A DNA stretch of 64,000 nucleotides from Hemileia vastatrix (GCA_030280995.1 JASXTE010000004.1:39116797-39180796); one strand, 5' to 3'; shown: positions 1 to 10,559, counted from the first letter of the stretch. The notes: a model not told the origin generated them from the letters alone. A program made the numbers and translations.

Positions 1-560
1 TCCAAAACCTCTCCAATTTTTACTTTGAAGGGGTTCAAGCTTAGACTTATATTCACTATCAATTTTCTGCAATGTATTAGTAGAAACAACAGAACCAGCA
101 GCTCCTGTGTCCAATACTATATTAACATTTTCACCAGAAATGATAGATGGAACCATGATAGGTGTCATTCTAAAGTTATCAGCTTGTATATCTTTAATGA
201 TTTCAGCATCCTCAAAATTCATTAAAGATTCATTTGAGTCCATATTTAATATTGGATTGTCAAAGATGGACAAATCATCTTCCAACATACAGACTTCATT
301 TTCATCACTATATGAGATATTACTGTCATAATCACTTGAATCTTTACTTTTCTCTGTTTCAATTTCAGATTCATGTTGATTTTCAACAATATTTATATTC
401 TTCTCACATTTGTGACCTTTAACCCAAGGTTTGTTACACTTATAACAAGTATTTGTCTCATACTTTTTTGGTACTACAGGTGCAGTAGGTTTTTTCTGCT
501 TCTCCTGAAGTGTTTTTGAATTCTGATTTTTCACAGGTTCAACATTTTGTTTATAAGTGG
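1..560 (-). pseudogene. Element A Gag C-terminus (zinc knuckle) and aspartic protease start
   Basis: The minus strand encodes a CCHC-type knuckle: Cys-x2-Cys followed by Lys-Pro-Trp, then Gly-His and Cys, near 410-450. An acidic Ser/Asp/Glu-rich linker follows, then a retropepsin-like active site reading LDTGAAGSV near 100-130. The matching region in element E reads LDTGASGSV, and in element C LDTGSGGK. The sequence runs off the window at position 1. The frame is open over most of its length, so decay here is mild. Function is processing of the Gag-Pol polyprotein. Confidence 0.75.
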
Positions 561-1086
561 TGTACCTTGCTTAATACTTATTGTTTAATAATATTTCATT
601 ACAAATATTGATAAATTCAGAGTATTCATTATCCATTGTTGTTCTAGCTACAACAATGTCTCTGACAGATATAAGTAGTTTATATATTATCTTATCTTTC
701 CATAAGTTAAAATCCATGTTTGGCTCAATGGCTTTTAATATTTTATTTAAATTAGTTAAAAATACAATAGGTTTTTCACCATTCAACGGATTATACCTAG
801 TTTTCTCATATAATCTTTTCTGAGTGAGCCTGAATTTAGAACCTCTAAATTGTTTTTCAATTAGTTGCTTCCATTCAGCCCAAGATTAATCTTTACCCTC
901 ACTCAATACAGGTTCAAACCATAATAAAGCAACATCCTTAAATAAAGATATCAATTTTGATGTTATTTTTTCATCTGGTAACTTATAATAGAATTTTAAG
1001 TTGTCGATTCTTTAGATAAAATGTTGCCAATCAGAGCTAGCCTCCCCATCATAAGTTGGGTACTGATCTATCTTAGGCCAGTTCTT
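561..1086 (-). pseudogene. Element A Gag capsid-like core
   Basis: The minus strand carries the retrotransposon Gag core, starting at a KNWPKIDQYP motif and continuing through a helix-rich region with WxEWKxLIExQF and IYKLxISVRDIVVAR signatures. The same motifs occur at 43560-44060 (element E) and 58960-59420 (element C), which confirms the assignment. A TAG replaces the Gln codon before KNWP that the other two elements keep, and in-frame TAA codons occur after HFI and before SWAEW. This copy is therefore broken unless stop readthrough occurs. Confidence 0.7.
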
Positions 1087-2478
1087 CTAATTGGATTTTA
1101 TTTCACTAATCATAGGTAAATTCAACAACTCATTTACTCTTGATAAATGGTCTTGTATTTCCTCCTGTACAGATTTGTGACTTACATTTTCAGATTTGAC
1201 ACTACCACCAGATGGTTTTAGTTGTGGTGGTATAGGGAAGGAATGAGATTCAATTTTTCCAATGAAAAGATTATTATTATACTGAGTATAGTTATGATTA
1301 TCCTGGTTCATTAGTAGATTGGCAGTTCCAATCTCAACTTTAGTCAATCTTTGTAGCAGCTCAGAGACACTTTGATTTGTCTGGGAAAAAGATAACTTAG
1401 TTCTTGATTCAGTTTTTAATAAATGTGTTTCATACAATTTTTCCAACTCACAGAATTTTTTTGAAAGTTCATTATATTTATTACTCAATGAATCATATTT
1501 AAGAGTTAGAGACAAATGTACATTCTCTAATTCTTTATTACGTGTTTCCAGTTGAGAAATATTTAATGTTAAGGATGAAATTGTATCACTTGTGAGCTTA
1601 ACTGTCTGTTCCTCACAATCAGTCATTCTATTCCACAATTCTGAAACAATTCTATGGACAGTTGGATTATTGTTAAAATATTCCATGTCTTCCTTTTCAA
1701 TTCTCTCACTCTCCTGTGAACTTCTCATCTCACTAGTAGGTGGTTGCAACTGAGGATTAACTGTATTATCATTGTATATAGTACTGTTATTATGGACAAA
1801 AGACAAGTCAGGTGTATCTACTCTAAAACCTAATTTTCTTAAGCCCTCCTCTATTTTCTGCACAGATTTGACACCAATAATATTACCTACATTGTAATTA
1901 TCAGTATTGTGTTCAATCTGAGAGGGTAATCTACTTACCACAGGATTTGTGTAAGACCTTATTTTTGGCGACTTTGTTTTTCCTTGTAGGGGTGAACTGA
2001 GGAAGTCTGATGAGGAGGAAGATCCTTGTTGCAGTTGTGACTGGACCATTGTTGATGGAACCAATCCCACTTCCATTTGTCTACCAGTATTTTCTCCTGG
2101 GAGTGATGTGACCCTCCTGGGGTAGGGGGTTGCTGACTTGGCTGGCTTCCCTTTAGCTCTGCCAATGATTGGTTCATCTGCTGAAATCCTACCTTGCAAT
2201 TTTTCTGTAATTGCTCTACCTCCTTGACCATGAGGGACTTTGATTCCTCCAACTTCAATACCTGTTTTGCCAGATGGGATAGTTGATCCTGTAGAGGAGG
2301 AGATGTATAATTTATGGTAATCTTTTTTAAGAGGGTGTATTTTTCCTCTATGCTCATTTGCTCTGCCTGGGGGTATGACTGACCCTCCATGGTTATGTCC
2401 TGGAGCAATGTTTTTGTTATCTTTAGACCTGGTATTATAAGCAGGCTTTTCACTTACATTGTCCTGGGGAGCACTCAT
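1087..2478 (-). CDS. Element A Gag N-terminal coiled-coil protein
   Basis: An uninterrupted 463-codon minus-strand frame from ATG at 2478 to a TAG at 1087. The first ~190 residues are Gly/Ser/Pro/Lys-rich and disordered-looking. Residues ~290-380 form a long heptad-like stretch (SSLTLNISQLETRNKELEN and following) consistent with a coiled coil. The stop falls where the related elements keep Gln and read on into the Gag core, so this is probably the N-terminal half of a longer Gag cut by one C-to-T change. Its first third overlaps a second open frame (see 1959-2390). Confidence 0.7.
   Translation of the reverse strand: MSAPQDNVSEKPAYNTRSKDNKNIAPGHNHGGSVIPPGRANEHRGKIHPLKKDYHKLYISSSTGSTIPSGKTGIEVGGIKVPHGQGGRAITEKLQGRISADEPIIGRAKGKPAKSATPYPRRVTSLPGENTGRQMEVGLVPSTMVQSQLQQGSSSSSDFLSSPLQGKTKSPKIRSYTNPVVSRLPSQIEHNTDNYNVGNIIGVKSVQKIEEGLRKLGFRVDTPDLSFVHNNSTIYNDNTVNPQLQPPTSEMRSSQESERIEKEDMEYFNNNPTVHRIVSELWNRMTDCEEQTVKLTSDTISSLTLNISQLETRNKELENVHLSLTLKYDSLSNKYNELSKKFCELEKLYETHLLKTESRTKLSFSQTNQSVSELLQRLTKVEIGTANLLMNQDNHNYTQYNNNLFIGKIESHSFPIPPQLKPSGGSVKSENVSHKSVQEEIQDHLSRVNELLNLPMISEIKSN
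1959..2390 (-). CDS. Overlapping alternative-frame ORF in element A gag
   Basis: A second minus-strand frame opens at ATG 2390 (MEGQSYPQAEQ) and runs 143 codons inside the larger gag frame. It reads as a coiled-coil-like protein followed by a Trp-rich KWKWDWFHQQW motif and HPYKEK. Element C has a matching ATG-GAG-G start at the equivalent place, and KWKWER...HPYHKKKK downstream. Element E has MSLEE...LKA and KWDWY...HPYRGK in the same relative frame. Conservation across three elements argues it is translated, either alone or as the true Gag N-terminus joined by frameshift or splicing. Not recognised as a named family. Confidence 0.5.
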   Translation of the reverse strand: MEGQSYPQAEQMSIEEKYTLLKKITINYTSPPLQDQLSHLAKQVLKLEESKSLMVKEVEQLQKNCKVGFQQMNQSLAELKGSQPSQQPPTPGGSHHSQEKILVDKWKWDWFHQQWSSHNCNKDLPPHQTSSVHPYKEKQSRQK

Positions 2479-2989
2479 ATTGATAAAAATAACAATATAT
2501 CACGTCTACAGAAAGGAAAACCTATTGGAATTAGTATATTAAAAGTATTAGCAATGTTATTACTAATAAAAAGCACTGGAGCTTACCCTGAATTTAAATC
2601 TTTATTTATTTAAATAAAATGTAATAAAAATTCAAAAAAAATCTGTTAAAAATAAAATAATAAGTTCAAATAGACCTTTATAAGGGTGAACTAATAGCTT
2701 ACAAAGCTTTAACCAAATACCAATTTAATTGGGTGTTATATTGGTGACCAAATACCAAGTGAAATTGGGTTTATATTGGGTACAGTTACTACAGTAAATA
2801 CCTAATTTTTATTATAAAAAATTAGTACAATTATTATAAGGGTTCTTTTCTGAAATTGCTGAGCTATGATGACCCACTAATATGCAGCAGAACCAAATAT
2901 TTGGTTTTTTTTGAGCTATACTAAAGTAAAAATCATGTCCCAAGGCTTATACTAAATAATAAGTAAAAAACTAAGGAAAGACCCCCAAT

Positions 2990-3170
2990 TGTCAGTGTAT
3001 CTAGTGTATTAGTATGATTTAATAGTATTTATTAATGGTCCTACTACTTATTAATAAATTATTTAGTGATTAAACCTCAGGGGAAGACTTATAAAATAGT
3101 TATCCTCAAATAAAATTCACAATACTTGGATTTAAATGTGTGCTAGTGGTGGAAAATAGATGAATATAAT
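2990..3170 (-). repeat. 5' LTR of element A, fragment 1 (3' end of LTR in element sense)
   Basis: The LTR terminus reads TGTCAG on the plus strand at 2990, that is CTGACA at the LTR end on the element strand, directly beside the leader. The LTR is split here by Harbinger copy 1, which duplicated AAT at 3168-3170 and 6666-6668. Removing both insertions gives a total LTR length of about 1.18 kb. Confidence 0.7.
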
Positions 3171-3478
3171 AGGGGGTGTCAGTTCTGGAAAATCCGCACT
3201 TACAAATACACACTTAAATTTGACCAAATCCGCACTTAAATAAGTGCGGATTTCCAAAACACACTAGCCCCAATACTGGTGGATTTCAAAATGAAATAAG
3301 TCACTTGTTTCATTCAAATCCGCACTTTCTCAACCAAAAGTGCTGATTTCACCATCAAGTCCCATTTCACTGATTTGTCAGCATCATCCCATTCATACAC
3401 AGCACTCCGCAGCATAACACTTCATAACTCAAAACATTGTACATCACTTACATCTTCATATCATATCATATAAGAGTT

Positions 3479-4100
3479 ATGCCTTCCTCACTTTCAAATC
3501 GTGATAAATTACATAAAGCAATGACTTTCATGGCTCTTGAACTGCTCTTGGACTCTGATTCCAATTCTGATTCTGATCTAGAAGAAGATTTTGTCTTTTT
3601 ATCAAAAATGGCCACGAAACGTTACCTTCTTCCCAGAAAGCCTCAAGTACTTCATACCCCCAAGTACACCATCCAAACACTTCTTAAACTATCTACACCC
3701 AGTTTTAGACAGCTGTTCAGGACTTCTCAGGAATGTTTCCTTAAATTGCTTGAGCTTATTCAGGATCATTCCATATTTCACAATAATTCTCAAAAAGAAC
3801 AACAACATCCTTCAATTCAATTGGCCATCACACTATGTCGTTTGGGTTCAAATGGTAATGGAGCCGCTTTGAAACGTTTAGAAAATGTCTTTGATTTAAG
3901 GTATTGTTCAGTTAACACTTATACCAAACAATGTATCACTTCCATCAACTCCTTGTAATCTCAACTTCTCACCTGGCCAACAAAAGAAGAGCGACTTGAA
4001 TCATCTCAGGTTATGCAAGCAGAGGGCTTCCCAGGATGTATTGGTTTTGTTGATGGTACTGCTATTCCTTTGAGCCAGAACCCTGCTCAAGGTTGAAACA
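3479..4100 (+). pseudogene. Harbinger-like transposase, exon 1 relic (copy 1)
   Basis: The sequence is nearly identical to the first exon at 31341-31978. It starts MPSSLSNRDKLHKAMTF, has an acidic SDSDLEED stretch, then the N-terminal helix region and the GFVDGT motif with the first catalytic Asp of a DDE_Tnp_4-type nuclease near 4050. There is a TAA at 3956 (NSL-stop instead of NSLE) and a TGA near 4094. The second exon with the remaining catalytic residues is missing, replaced by the inverted block. Not functional. Confidence 0.8.
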
Positions 4101-4616
4101 ATTACTTTCACATTCTCATCAAAAATTTTCACCAAAATATTTAGAAGTCAAAAAAATTCCATATCTGTTTTAAAAAATTGGCAATACTCTCCCCTGCATT
4201 TTATTGAAGCAAGGGGTGGATATCACCAAAATTTTTCTAAGTCATCAATTTCACATGTCAGATTTGAAAATTTGGCAATACCCCCCCCCCCTGCATTTTA
4301 TTGAAGTAAGTGGTGGAAGTCATCTAAATTTAATATAATTACATAAATTATTAAATAAATATCTAATATATATCAATTTCCCTAGTTTAATGTAATGACA
4401 ATCCCTCAAGGCAAAATGCAGACCAAGTCGAGAAACAAAAGTTTGGGACTTTCCACAGGTATAGGCTAGAGGAACCCCATGAAACAAATAAATGTTATCA
4501 TGATTACCATTTATACAACACAAGGTCGTGGGCCCATTACTTTAGTTGAGGAAATTGATACATAAAAAATATTTATTAAAAATTTACGAAAAAATATAAA
4601 ATTTTTGATGACAACT

Positions 4617-5260
4617 CTAATCCCCATACTTTTTGGATCTAAATAAAGTTTTTTTAAATTGATTAACTTTACCTTCTTTCATTACCTTATTTATTCTTTG
4701 AATCAACTTATGACTGATTTTAAATGAGCAACCAAAATGTGTTAAATTATGACAGGATTCCAAACCAGGAGGAGCTTTGGTCGTTTGATGATTATCCTTA
4801 GAAGAATTCCAAATAGTTTCGATGATACCATTTCCCAAACCAAAATCAATGATGCACTGGTGGTCTGGAAAATATAAACCATGTCATTTTATTTTAGCTG
4901 GAGATGGTATTGGTTGGCCAGTAATCGGTTTGATATATGAGAATATACCAAAAGTAAGAAAATTGGTGTCCTTGGTATCGGTGTGAATTTTATTGTGAAA
5001 TCCAGAATGAGTGATAATAACATTAGAAAATAAAAGATATTTGTGGCTGATATCTTCCCATTTGGAGTCACACCGATTTGGTATTCCAACTTTGGTTGCA
5101 AGTTCATGATTTTTTTCAAATGCTTTATTACAGTGCTTTTTGAGTCAAAGAGCAAGAAAAGAGTTAAAGGAAGGTAGAGTGTCCCATAAGCAAAAATCTT
5201 CATCTTTTTGAGCTTTAGTGATATTCTTGAGCAACAAATATATGCCTAGATAATAATCAT
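4617..5260 (-). pseudogene. TET/JBP-like 2OG-Fe(II) dioxygenase relic (Harbinger copy 1 cargo)
   Basis: The minus strand reads through a region with FHNKIHTD (an HxD iron-binding motif), then GIFSY, PITGQP, GLYFPDH, IIDFGLGNG, APPGL and THFGCSF, ending KKYGD. This pattern matches the Tet-like 2OG-Fe(II) oxygenase proteins abundant in rust fungi, as I know the family. Family members hydroxylate 5-methylcytosine-type substrates. In-frame stops interrupt it (after FLAL and after AKIK), so it is a relic. The same gene lies at 54740-55700 in copy 3 in the opposite relative orientation. The iron-site HxD is better preserved here than in copy 3. Family assignment is from motif memory, not alignment. 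Confidence 0.6.
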
Positions 5261-6668
5261 ATAAGAGTTTCAGAATCCTTATCCTCTAAATATGCAATAT
5301 AAAAATGTGAAATAAGACAAGTGAAATTTGGAAAAAAGGCTCAACTTCAAAGGTCAAAATCTCAGCAACCACTGAACCTAATTCAAACCTGTTTGAGGGA
5401 AATGAAATATATGCTTTAGTAGAATCTTCAGTTAAAGGACATGTGATTTAAATAAACCTAACCCTAATTTGTTACATAAAAAATGAAATAAAAATTTAAA
5501 TTGGGAAAAAAAAGGCTCAACTTTAACGGTCAATATCTCAGCAACCACTGAATCAAATTCAAATCTGTTTGTGGGAAATGAAAGGTAGCCTTCTGGAGAA
5601 TCTTCAGTAAAAAGAACATTAGATTTGAATAAACCTAACCCTAATTCTGAGTCTGATTTTAAAAATTTTACAAAAACTTGAAAAGTGGTAATGAAGATGA
5701 GATCAAAAGGAGTTTTATAAGTTCAGTGTTATCCAGATAAGAGTCATACATATATTTAAGTATGAAGTTTTCATAAAAGGAATGAGATATCATATAGGCA
5801 TGAAAAAAAGGAGATGAAACTTACCTTGATTGAAAAGTAGGAAAAATAGAGTGAGAAAGATTGATGTTGGAATTGTGGGGAAATTGAATATGGAGTAAGT
5901 GAAATGCATAAAGAATGTGCAATGTATGTGTTTCAATGAAATGGAGCCAAAAAAAAGTGAAATAAGGGAAAGGGGGGATAATGACCATGCCAAGGAGGGA
6001 TGAAGAGTAGGGTGATGGAGCTAAAAAATAAAGTAAAGAGGGAGAGAAAAAAAAGGTTTATTATACCATTGAAATCCAAAATAACCACTTACAAAAAAAA
6101 TTTAGATAAAAAAAATAAAATAATCAGAAAAAAACAAAAAAAATTATAATTAGTAATCAAAAAATCTAAAAAAAAGAATAAAGTGACTTACCTGGAGAGA
6201 TGAGATGACAAAATGAATGAAACCAAATTGTTTGAGGGATGTTGGAGGAGAATAGGAAAAGGATATGAGGGATGAATGAAAAAAAAAATCACTGACAAAA
6301 TATGCGATTTCATGTTGAGCTGGTGAAAGAAAACCAATGAGCCATCCAAAAAAAAGATTTTCACCGTAAATTCCAAAAAAAAAAATGAATATGCAACAAA
6401 CAAAAATACCAACCCGAGTGAATGAAGTACACAAAGAGGACATTTGGAGAGTAAAAAATGGTATGGGAAAGAAAGGGATGATGTGGCCAACATGTGGTTT
6501 TGAAAAAAAAAATCACAAAAAAAGTGCTGATTTGAGGTCAGAACTGACACCCATTTTTGAAATAAGTGACTTTTTTGAAAAATTTAAGTGCTGATTTGTA
6601 AGTGCTGATTTGGTTTGAAATCCCCACTTAAGTTAAGTGCGGATTTGCCAGAACTGACACCCCCTAAT

Positions 6669-7169
6669 ATAGTTATAGCTTATATAAAGATAATATCAAT
6701 TTATAATGGCTTTATAATATATTTCTAAATGATAATAATTGTTTTTTAATGTTTATTTGAATTGTAGTAAGTAAGTGATGTCTAATAACCATCAAAATCC
6801 TCCCTTACTTATACCAAAATCCACTGGAGTGCACAGACCTTAAATCCAGATGATGTCACTGCTATCCCCGGAAATTACAGCACTGTGAGGGCCCATCACC
6901 TCCCCATGGCACCCAGTTCAAGCAGATTCAACACCCAGACCTCCAGTAAAGACCCTCCATCACAATTAATGATAACACAGACCCATACCATAAATAGAAA
7001 ATCCAGATAAAAGTGGATACCATAAAGAAACAGGTAAAATAACTCATCCAAAGAGAATATAATGAAACCCAAAGCATATAAAGGAGACAAATGAAATGTC
7101 CAAGCCCCCAATAACATCCCCAAGCATCCATATTAACCCAGCAATGACCTCCCAACCCATAAATCCGTT
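6669..7169 (-). repeat. 5' LTR of element A, fragment 2
   Basis: This AT-rich stretch lies between Harbinger copy 1 and element B and carries no supported gene; the short minus-strand frames around 6900-7160 look fortuitous. It is assigned to the LTR because the outer LTR termini at 2990 and 18489 have the matching orientation, and both internal insertions have target duplications. Confidence 0.6.
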
Positions 7170-8292
7170 ATGGTAAGGTAAACTCTTACAGTCGCCTTGC
7201 TGTAAGCAGAATCCGGAGGAGATATGTGGATTTAGCTGAAAACCCCGTCCTTCCAATAAAAATAACAAAGTAGGTGTTCTAAATCACTAAGCTAACCAAT
7301 CTACTTGGATCTGATTGATAAAAAATAATGAAACTCTAAAATAATTAACGCTTATTGAGATTAAAAGAAAGTGGCTGTTGAGAAAAGAAATACTGATAAC
7401 AACAATTAAGGTGTACCAGTGAAAGATCTGTAAAGATTGACTTTTATGTTTTTATAATAATTTAAATTTTTATGAGACAGAAATAATCAAGTCCCAGCGA
7501 TGAAGACCTTTCTAAAGATACCCTGTATGAAGTGTTATTTAAACTGTTGAATTGTATTTCTAAGATGTTATGTAAAAAATAATTTTGTTATAAGGGTATT
7601 ACAAGTTATTTTAATTTGTTGAGTAATAAAAAATGAGACTGTGGTAGTTAATGATTAAGCTGTATGATGTATCCCCCCTCTCAATTTCGATTTTGAGAAG
7701 CGCTTAAGTATTCCTAGTCACGTGCCTAAGTTTTCCCCTCCAGAGCTCTTCCAGAGTCAATCCGGAGTCCGTACGGAGTCCGTATGGAGTCCGTACGGAG
7801 TCGAAACGGAGTCCGTCCGGACTTCCGGACTCAATTTAGAACCTTAAAACTATAATAAAAAATCTAGAAAAATTACACATAATAGAGCTACTTCCCCTTT
7901 ACATACCAAACTAATTTTCGTAGTCTGCGCAGCTCTAATTACCCCGTGAAAATTCATCAAAGTTAAGTAATTTTTGAAAACGTAAATATTTCTATAAAAC
8001 TTTAAAATTCATTTAAAAATATAAGAAAAATAGTGAAAATTCTGGGAAAATTTCCCAAGGTTCTTGAGTGACTCGACTTAATACTTATAAATTTTTCAGA
8101 CCGTAAAAATAAGTTTTCTCCGTAAAATAAATTGTTTTCGTGTAGGCATTCGCTCGTGACCAATTTCTTCATATTTAAAACTCAAATAAATTAAATAAAA
8201 CCCTTTTTATAAAAAATAATAACGCCAATCTTGCACGCCGTAATAACTCCATTTACATATTTAGGTGCCGTACTAAACTTTAGGCTACCACA
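7170..8292 (-). repeat. 3' LTR of element B
   Basis: The sequence matches 16846-17990 almost base for base, differing mainly in the number of GGAGTCCGTAC-type units. On the minus strand it starts TGTGGTAGCC and ends at CCAT. Near its end it contains CTTACAG...CTGTAAG, which can form a 7-bp stem. Near-identity of the LTRs implies recent insertion. Confidence 0.9.
7752..7830. repeat. LTR minisatellite, GGAGTCCG units
   Basis: A tandem array of 11-bp units around GGAGTCCGTAC with variants (CGGAGTCGAAA, TGGAGTCCG). The matching array in the other LTR at about 17435-17520 has two more units, which accounts for the 22-bp length difference between LTRs. Confidence 0.8.
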
Positions 8293-8302
8293 TCCTCCCT
8301 CC
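8293..8302 (-). other. Polypurine tract of element B
   Basis: On the minus strand GGAGGGAGGA sits directly upstream of the 3' LTR start TGTGG, the expected place for the plus-strand DNA primer of a Ty3-like element. Confidence 0.75.
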
Positions 8303-8415
8303 AATCGAGAATGTCCCCAGTCTTAAAACTTTGCATAAGTGGTCGAACACAATATTCATCTTTAACCTTCAACCACCATCTTCTTTAATCAACTATAAAA
8401 TTCATCTTCATCAAT

Positions 8416-9108
8416 ATGTCTTCCAAAGAACTTGTCGCTCCATGTGAACTCTGCGCTCGATACCAGGTACCTTGTTTAATGTCCAACCCTAATCTTCCTG
8501 GCAGAACAGCTTGCGACTTATGCCGTGTGAAAAAAGTCAAATGCAACCGACCAATAGTTCCTTCTAAAACAAACGTATATTTAGGACCAGCAGCTCTCCC
8601 TGATCCCTCAACTTCTAAAAAGAGATCCAAAATTCCTGTCTTCTTAAAACGAATAAGATCAAAAACAGCTTCAAAAGTTCAATCTTCATCAACGGATCCT
8701 GGCCTAATTTTGCCTTCACAAGATCCTAATCCTATAACGCCAGTACCCCCAACTAACTTTGCTGAGACTATGTTTCCTGGCTCTAAATGTAAGACCCTAT
8801 TTATCTTACTAAAAAAAACTTTTAATCAAAATTGACTAAACCTATGACTTAATAACATATTTGAACTTCTAGCTGTCGAAATAACCAACACTGATGATGT
8901 TGGTAGAGTGAAGACGGACTATATCAATCATTACCCAAATTTTCATTGCTATCTTTTTCTTGACTTTACTAATGAGTTGAAACAAAAAATGCTGGCCTAT
9001 TTTCAAGAAACTCCAGCTAATAACCATGAAGACCTCATGAAAAGAAGAATTTTAATGCAAAGCTTTGATAATGATGTTGAACAATTTCAAAGAAATTATC
9101 TTTTCTAA
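8416..9108 (+). CDS. Antisense spliced Zn2Cys6-like gene inside element B
   Basis: A plus-strand gene opposite to the retrotransposon's own direction. Exon 1 is 8416-8788; the intron 8789-8872 starts GTAAGA and ends CTTCTAG with a CTAAC/CTTAAT-like branch region; exon 2 is 8873-9108. The joined frame is exactly 203 codons (202 aa). The N-terminus has CELCARYQVPC, a 12-residue gap, then CDLCRVKKVKC: the CX2CX6C-X12-CX2CX6C spacing of fungal Zn2Cys6 DNA-binding clusters. The basic residues follow the second trio rather than the first, unlike GAL4. The C-terminal half is Phe/Asn/Glu-rich and helical-looking. A retained intron is expected if the gene is transcribed antisense to the mobile RNA. 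A role as regulator of the element or host is inference. Confidence 0.65.
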
Positions 9109-9694
9109 CAGTATAACTTGATAAAATTTGTTTTGCTTGGTCTTCTTAAACTTTCAACATAAATGATGTTTTCTTTCTTCTCTGGCTTGATATAACATAA
9201 AATAAAATAATATAAATCTTGTGATGATTCCACTACTGAGAGCAAGGTTTGAATCCCTTCAGACTCCCATATACCAGTCTTCCTTCTTGTCACAGCATTG
9301 AGAGAGTGGATCTTCCTATGAGCCGAATACTCCTGATTCCAACCTCATAGGGCCCCCCACTGAGCCGAATTCTATGATTCCAATCTTGCCATAAGGTCCT
9401 CCAAGCTTCACACCAAAAAAAAATGGCCTAACTATGAGGCACTAAAAAATCATTCCCTAAAATCCAACTACCATCCTAACTTCTGATTCCTTCATCACAA
9501 TTTTCAAACTTTGCTATACAGCAAACCCATAAAATACTTTTGCCAGGCTTCCAATAATAATTTTAACTTTAGACCATGTTAAAGCGCCACAAATTTCACC
9601 TAATTAACCATTATGCTTTCCTTAGAATCATCACCACCTAAAAGTTTAGCCTCCTAAAGCTTATCAACACCCAATTCCAGAAATAATTGAATAA

Positions 9695-10430
9695 CCAGTT
9701 TAGAGTCTTAGTGGACAGTGATAAATTAAAAGATTGAATTGAGTTATCCAAACAAGATTGACATTCCAGTTTAAAGTCTTGGTGGACCAAACATATAATC
9801 GATTGCCAGTTTATGGTCTTGGTGGACCAAAGATCGTTTAAGTGCATAAATATCTTGATATATTCCTAAGTAAGGCCTAGGCTTGACCAAAGATTGAATA
9901 AATTTGATAATCCAGTTTAATGTCATAGTGGACCAAACATTTGATCGACAAGTAATCCAGTATAAGGCCATAGTGGTCCAATGAATGTTGAATTATCCTG
10001 CAGATATTAATTTTCCAGTTTAAAGTCATAGTGGACTAAACAATGAATGAACTACCAGTTTAAAGTCATGGTGGACCAAACATTTAATCGATAAGAAATC
10101 CAGTTTAAGGTCATGGTGGACCCAACAGCTTGATAACAGTCCAGTTTAAGGTCTTGGTGGACCTAACATTTGATAACACTCCAGTTTAAGGTCTTGGTGG
10201 ACCTAACAAATCCAAAAAAAAAAAAATTTTAACGATAGTCTTGAAAATTAGCCAGTTTAAAGTCTTGGAGGACTAACAGCTCCAAAATTCGTATAAAAAA
10301 AACTTAAAGAACGTCTTGAACAGTAGCCAGTTTAAAGTCTTGGAGGACTAACAGATCCAAAATATGTATAAAAACCTTAAATAACGTCTTGAACAGTAGC
10401 CAGTTTAAAGTCTTGGAGGACTAACAGATA
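9695..10430. repeat. Covarying hairpin repeats, GTC-stem classes (element B 3' region)
   Basis: About thirteen copies of a ~25-bp unit, CCAGTTTAA then a 4-bp arm, a 6-base loop such as TTGGTG, and the complementary arm. They start near 9695, 9766, 9806, 9912, 9957, 10014, 10055, 10100, 10141, 10181, 10252, 10327 and 10400; one more is at 11224. Arms occur as GGTC/GACC or AGTC/GACT, so base changes on one side are matched on the other. Units are separated by unrelated AT-rich spacers of irregular length, so this is not a simple tandem repeat. Confidence 0.75.
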
Positions 10431-10559
10431 TCTTGAAGTAAAATCCCATTGGTATTGAGTTCTCCTAGACCCTGTTTCCTGTCTAAACTAAATGAATAAA
10501 ACTAAAAGAATGAAAACTAAAAAAAATAAAACTAAGAAATATAATAATGATTTTGATTT

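Larger units (their letters stand above)
1..2989 (-). mobile_element. Ty3-like LTR retrotransposon A, internal 5' part (partial at window edge)
   Basis: Read on the minus strand this is the leader, Gag and the start of the protease region of a Ty3-like element; the rest of pol and the 3' LTR lie left of position 1. The 5' LTR ends at 2990 and is followed on the minus strand by a putative primer-binding region (ATTGGGGGTCTTTCC). The same LTR-end/leader junction occurs in elements C (35966) and E (41552), so the three belong to one superfamily. Positions 2479-2989 are AT-rich leader without a supported gene. The coding part is decayed by scattered nonsense codons but keeps long open stretches. 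Confidence 0.85.
3171..6665 (+). mobile_element. PIF/Harbinger-like DNA transposon, copy 1 (rearranged)
   Basis: The element begins AGGGGGTGTCAGTTCTGG and ends with the inverse, CCAGAACTGACACCCCCT. It is flanked by a 3-bp AAT duplication, like the intact-looking copy at 31069-35650. Subterminal inverted sequences around AAATCCGCACTT flank an AATAAGTGCGGATTT half. It carries the first exon of the transposase (3479-4100). A block from ~4104 to ~6370 is inverted relative to copies 2 and 3 and contains a TET/JBP-like oxygenase relic. The Myb-like second gene of copy 2 is absent. A purine-rich strip (5790-6060) is the reverse complement of the C-rich tract near 52250 in copy 3. A ~173-bp tandem duplication lies at about 5325-5660. 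Confidence 0.8.

Noticed and set aside
3171..3173. TA or TTA as the Harbinger target duplication
   Set aside because: Comparison with the empty site at 41290 shows the first A belongs to the element, so the duplication is AAT in copies 1 and 2 and ATT in copy 3.
5790..6550. Phe/Ser-rich minus-strand frames in Harbinger copy 1
   Set aside because: Translations of purine-rich low-complexity DNA; the homologous region in copy 3 does not keep these frames.
6896..7268. Three overlapping minus-strand frames rich in Trp/Leu/Phe
   Set aside because: They lie across the LTR of element A and the start of the element B LTR, have no domain, and overlap each other in different frames.
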